A stretch of 64,000 bases of DNA, taken from positions 1-64,000 of the forward strand of contig JBFWOB010000007.1 of NCBI GenBank assembly GCA_050250755.1. Direction: 5' to 3'. The stretch comes from Ga0077555 sp050250755. Lineage in GTDB: Bacteria > Pseudomonadota > Alphaproteobacteria > Rhizobiales > Hyphomicrobiaceae. The position numbers were made by a program, and so were the translations under genes. Shown here piece after piece: positions 61,259-64,000 of the stretch (its first letter is position 1; the number at the start of each line of letters is the position of its first letter). The notes under the pieces are model-generated. The model had not been told where the DNA came from. It made no database searches and saw only the letters and a list, made by a program, of their open reading frames with translations.

Positions 61259-61369
61259 GCGGGCCTCCCTCGTTCGCGTTCGGAAAGGCTAGGCATTTCC
61301 GAGCTGAATGGAAACAGGCGATCCGACGGGCAAACCTCGGTAGCTGGCAGACGAATGGCAGCCGGCCAC

Positions 61370-61753
61370 TCAATCGACCCATGCCTGGCACTCGATCTCC
61401 ACCTTCATGCGTGGGTCGACCAACCCCTTCACCTCGACCAGCGTCGACGCCGGCCGATGCTCGCCGAAGTACGCCTCGCGGCGTGGATTGATCAGAGGGC
61501 GCTCCTTGATGTCGGTCATGAAAACTTGAACCTTCACGACATGCTCGGGGCCTGCACCCACCGCCTTGAGACATTTGTCGAGCGTATCCATCGCAACATC
61601 GAACTGCTCGACGACGCTGTCAGCGATTGACTGATCGGCGCGCGCGCCCGTAATGCCCGAAACCCAAACATTCGGGCCGGCGCGCGTGACGTGGCAATAG
61701 TGGCTGACGGGTGCCCGCAGACCCGGCACAAGAACGCGCTGAATAGAAGACAT
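61370..61753 (-). CDS. RidA family protein
   Basis: A 127-residue Rid/YjgF-like protein. The core has WVSGITGARADQSIADSVVEQFDVAMDTLDKCLKAVGAGPEHVVKVQVFMTDI and STLVEVKGLVDPRMKVEIECQAWV. RidA itself deaminates reactive enamines from PLP enzymes. The canonical catalytic Arg just before VEIE could be the one in DPRMKVEIEC, but the spacing differs, so this may be a Rid2-7 subgroup protein without imine deaminase activity. Confidence 0.88.
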   Translation of the reverse strand: MSSIQRVLVPGLRAPVSHYCHVTRAGPNVWVSGITGARADQSIADSVVEQFDVAMDTLDKCLKAVGAGPEHVVKVQVFMTDIKERPLINPRREAYFGEHRPASTLVEVKGLVDPRMKVEIECQAWVD

Positions 61754-61796
61754 GGCTCGGCTCCATTTGAATAATGAAAGCCTGAGCCTAGGCCAC

Positions 61797-62849
61797 TCAG
61801 AGCCAGCCGGAAAGCTCTCGCCGCACGACCGCCTCGATCACCCGAATGCCCTCGTCGCTGTCGTTGAGGGCCGGAATGTAAGCGAAGTGCTCGCCGCCGT
61901 GCTTCATAAAGATGCCGCGGTTCTCGACATCGAGCTCCTCGGTCGTTTCGAGGCAATCCGCTGTGAACCCTGGCGCGACGAGAGCCAGCCGCTTCACACC
62001 GGACATGGCAAGGCGCTGCACGGTCGCGTCGGTGTAGGGTTGCAGCCAGGGATCATTGCCGAACCGCGACTGGAACGACGTGATCCAGCGATCCTCCGGC
62101 ACCCCCAACGCCTCACGTACGAGACGTGAGGTCTTCTGGCACTGGCAATGGTAGGGATCGCCCGCCTCGAAATATTTCTGCGGCATGCCGTGAAAGGTTG
62201 CGATGATGGTCTCTGGCTCGAACGTGAGCTTGGCAAGACCTGTGCGGACCGACGTCGCGATGGCGTCCACGTATACCGGATCGTCATGCCAGGGCGGCGC
62301 GACTCGCACGGCAGGCTGCCAGCGCATCGTCATGAGATGGCGAAACGCCTCGTCGGCAGCCGTTGCAGTAGTGGGGGCCGCATACTGCGGATAGAGCGGC
62401 ACCAGCAGGATGCGATCGCAACCAGCCGCGAACAGCGCATCGATCCCGGAGGCTGTCGAAGGACTGGCGTATCGCATCGCCCAGTCGACTACCATATTGG
62501 GCGCGTCCGCGGCGAGAGCGCGACCAACCTTTTCCGCTTGTGATCGCGTAATCGTTTTCAGCGGGCCTTCGTCGCGTTCATTATTCCAAATCGCGGCGTA
62601 ATCGCGCCCCTTCACACCCGGCCGGACCGTAAGAATGATAAGATTAAGGATTGGCCACCACTTCCAGGTCGGCACTTCGATCACGCGCCGATCGGACAGG
62701 AACTGCTTGAGATAGCGACGCATCGACCAATAGTCTGTGGCGTCCGGCGTACCCAGGTTTAGCAACAAGACGCCCACGCGACCGTGGGCGACAACCGGGT
62801 GGTTGGGGTCCCGGCTCGGATGCCCGAGCTTTTCGGAAAAGTCCTGCAT
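61797..62849 (-). CDS. hemH: Ferrochelatase
   Basis: Ferrochelatase inserts Fe2+ into protoporphyrin IX, the last step of heme synthesis. Conserved segments are VGVLLLNLGTPDATDYWSMRRYLKQFLSDRRVIE, LLVPLYPQYAAPTTATAAD, the catalytic histidine in TFHGMPQKYFEAGDPYHCQC and PGFTADCLETTEEL. With ATG 62849 it has 350 residues; the frame is open 35 codons further upstream but that leader is not conserved. Two conserved Cys in the C-terminal half could ligate a [2Fe-2S] cluster. Confidence 0.94.
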   Translation of the reverse strand: MQDFSEKLGHPSRDPNHPVVAHGRVGVLLLNLGTPDATDYWSMRRYLKQFLSDRRVIEVPTWKWWPILNLIILTVRPGVKGRDYAAIWNNERDEGPLKTITRSQAEKVGRALAADAPNMVVDWAMRYASPSTASGIDALFAAGCDRILLVPLYPQYAAPTTATAADEAFRHLMTMRWQPAVRVAPPWHDDPVYVDAIATSVRTGLAKLTFEPETIIATFHGMPQKYFEAGDPYHCQCQKTSRLVREALGVPEDRWITSFQSRFGNDPWLQPYTDATVQRLAMSGVKRLALVAPGFTADCLETTEELDVENRGIFMKHGGEHFAYIPALNDSDEGIRVIEAVVRRELSGWL

Positions 62850-62925
62850 ACCACCGACATATAGCGCCCCGCATTCGCTTTTGGAATGCGGGGCTTCTCG
62901 TATCTGGTCGTCTCGTTGATCGATA

Positions 62926-63372
62926 TCAAGCGCCGATGCGGCGGCGGGCCACATCGAGATAATGGCGGCCGCGCTCGGCCAGTGGCGCTAGGTCAACGCG
63001 CGAGAAAGCATCGCCGAGCGAGCTACCGAATTGCCCCAACCGATCCGCCACGTCGGACCGGCGAAGCGCCTTCATCTCTCGCGAAAACGCTCGATCCATC
63101 GACCGCGCGGCGCGTTCGATCCGCTTATCGATGCGATTATTCGACGTCCTGCGCGAGTGAACGGCCATCGCCACGGCAGCCCCTACAGTAAGTGCTGCGC
63201 CTGCTGCCAGTACTGGATTACGCTCGATGAAACCGACGACTGCCTCCGAAACCGACGGACCGTCGCCGTTACCCGAGTGGCGGCCAGTCTGACCGTTCTC
63301 GGAGCGTGCCGGGACGAGAGTCGCCGAATGGTCCTCATCGTGTAGCCGGTCTCTTTCGGCGCTCTGCTGCAT
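62926..63372 (-). CDS. Hypothetical protein with one membrane span
   Basis: A 148-residue protein of unknown function. A hydrophilic N-terminus is followed by ERNPVLAAGAALTVGAAVAMAVHSRR, a single membrane helix, and then a basic amphipathic helical part (RIDKRIERAARSMDRAFSREMKALRR). The layout recalls ElaB/DUF883-like ribosome- or membrane-associated proteins, but the match is weak. ATG 63372 has GGAG eight bases upstream. It lies 76 bases before hemH in the same direction. Confidence 0.7.
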   Translation of the reverse strand: MQQSAERDRLHDEDHSATLVPARSENGQTGRHSGNGDGPSVSEAVVGFIERNPVLAAGAALTVGAAVAMAVHSRRTSNNRIDKRIERAARSMDRAFSREMKALRRSDVADRLGQFGSSLGDAFSRVDLAPLAERGRHYLDVARRRIGA

Positions 63373-63468
63373 GGGGATGGCTCCGTTTGTCTTGCCTCTG
63401 TCGGCATTCAAACGCGCGGCCGCCGAGACCCGTTCCCGATCTTCGCTCCCGGCCCGGGCAAAGAGACC

Positions 63469-64000
63469 TTACGCGAGTGTGCGCAGCAACTCGGCAAAGA
63501 GCCTACAGCGCGGCACGAGGGACGAGACTAGCAAATGCTCCTCGAACGTGTGTGCACCAGCTCCGTCGACGCCGAGACCGTCCAGCGTCGCAACGCCCAG
63601 GGCGCCCGTGAAGTTGCCGTCGCTACCTCCGCCGAACGAGCCATGCTTCAACTCGAAGCCGATCTCGGCCGCCAGTCCATGCGCCTTTTCGAAAAGCGCC
63701 AGCGTTTCGCGATGCGGCTGCCAGAGCGGCCGCATCGGGCCTCGCTCCACCACCACGCGGATGCCGTCGTTTTCCGCTTCGAGCGCCTTCATCCGCTCGT
63801 AGGCCTCATCGAAAATTTCCTGCGTCGGTGCCACGGCCAACACTTGGATCCGGCACTCGATCGGCATCACGTTGACGAACGTGCCACCCTCGATCGTCCC
63901 CACCGAGAACGTCATGCCGCGCTCGAAGTCGGTCATGCCTTCGATGCGCTCGACGAGTTGTGCCGTCGCCCGGATGGCGCTGCGACCGAGCCGGTTGTTG
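63469..64000 (-). CDS. M20 family metallopeptidase, C-terminal part; 5' end outside window
   Basis: The frame remains open to the window edge, so the N-terminal zinc-binding half is missing. The visible part contains TFSVGTIEGGTFVNVMPIECRIQVLAVAP, the dimerisation-domain hallmark of the glutamate carboxypeptidase/ArgE-DapE family, and the C-terminal zinc/active-site segment GSFGGGSDGNFTGALGVATLDGLGVDGAGAHTFEEHL, closest to carboxypeptidase G2-like M20A enzymes. The substrate cannot be told. Confidence 0.9.
   Translation of the reverse strand, partial: NNRLGRSAIRATAQLVERIEGMTDFERGMTFSVGTIEGGTFVNVMPIECRIQVLAVAPTQEIFDEAYERMKALEAENDGIRVVVERGPMRPLWQPHRETLALFEKAHGLAAEIGFELKHGSFGGGSDGNFTGALGVATLDGLGVDGAGAHTFEEHLLVSSLVPRCRLFAELLRTLA

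Overview
The window is high-GC bacterial chromosome that reads as an alphaproteobacterium of the order Hyphomicrobiales (Rhizobiales). The order is inferred from gene content and from three conserved gene blocks: DUF983-SURF1-thrC-M16 peptidase-GNAT, trpA-accD-folC, and rpoZ-rsh-DUF2062-pdxJ-acpS-lepB-rnc-era. A TIGR02301-type secreted protein and a YqgE/DsbD-alpha pair fit the same order. No phage, integrase, transposase, rRNA or CRISPR array was seen. The genus cannot be fixed from the sequence alone.

Layout. 1-7 kb: the end of an FAD/Fe-S oxidoreductase, an amidase, the polyphosphate pair ppk-ppx and a nitroreductase. 7.5-16 kb: a compact + strand run of DUF983, SURF1, thrC, M16 peptidase, GNAT and a large membrane PAS-GGDEF-EAL protein whose two c-di-GMP domains are both degenerate. 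16-24 kb: YqgE, a DsbD-alpha-like protein, a membrane [2Fe-2S]-cyclase fusion with altered catalytic residues, an aspartate-type aminotransferase, cytochrome c556 and an alpha/beta hydrolase lacking its nucleophile serine. 24-32 kb: tRNA-Gln(UUG), an MFS carrier, a small exported repeat protein, an alcohol dehydrogenase, an 803-residue Clp-N-like coiled-coil protein, an SRAP protein and a Nudix hydrolase. 32-40.7 kb: folC-accD-trpA on the minus strand, an alkaline phosphatase, and a Zrg-type zinc-uptake operon behind a candidate Zur site.

40.8-45.5 kb is the most unusual region. The genes for EF-P (with Lys34) and its beta-lysylation enzymes EpmA and EpmB flank a minus-strand cassette of ParA ATPase, ribbon-helix-helix protein and TIR-domain protein. 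A perfect 21-bp palindrome lies just upstream of parA. I rank this cassette as the best candidate for an undescribed system.

45.5-64 kb: the era-to-rpoZ housekeeping block, then a guanidinium exporter gene behind a clear guanidine-II (mini-ykkC) riboswitch, a membrane-anchored DUF2235 lipase-like protein, a cyclase-family hydrolase, rplY with a structured attenuator-like leader, pth, ychF, a metallo-beta-lactamase-fold hydrolase, RidA, ferrochelatase and a truncated M20 peptidase.

All family assignments come from reading the translated sequence; no database search was run.
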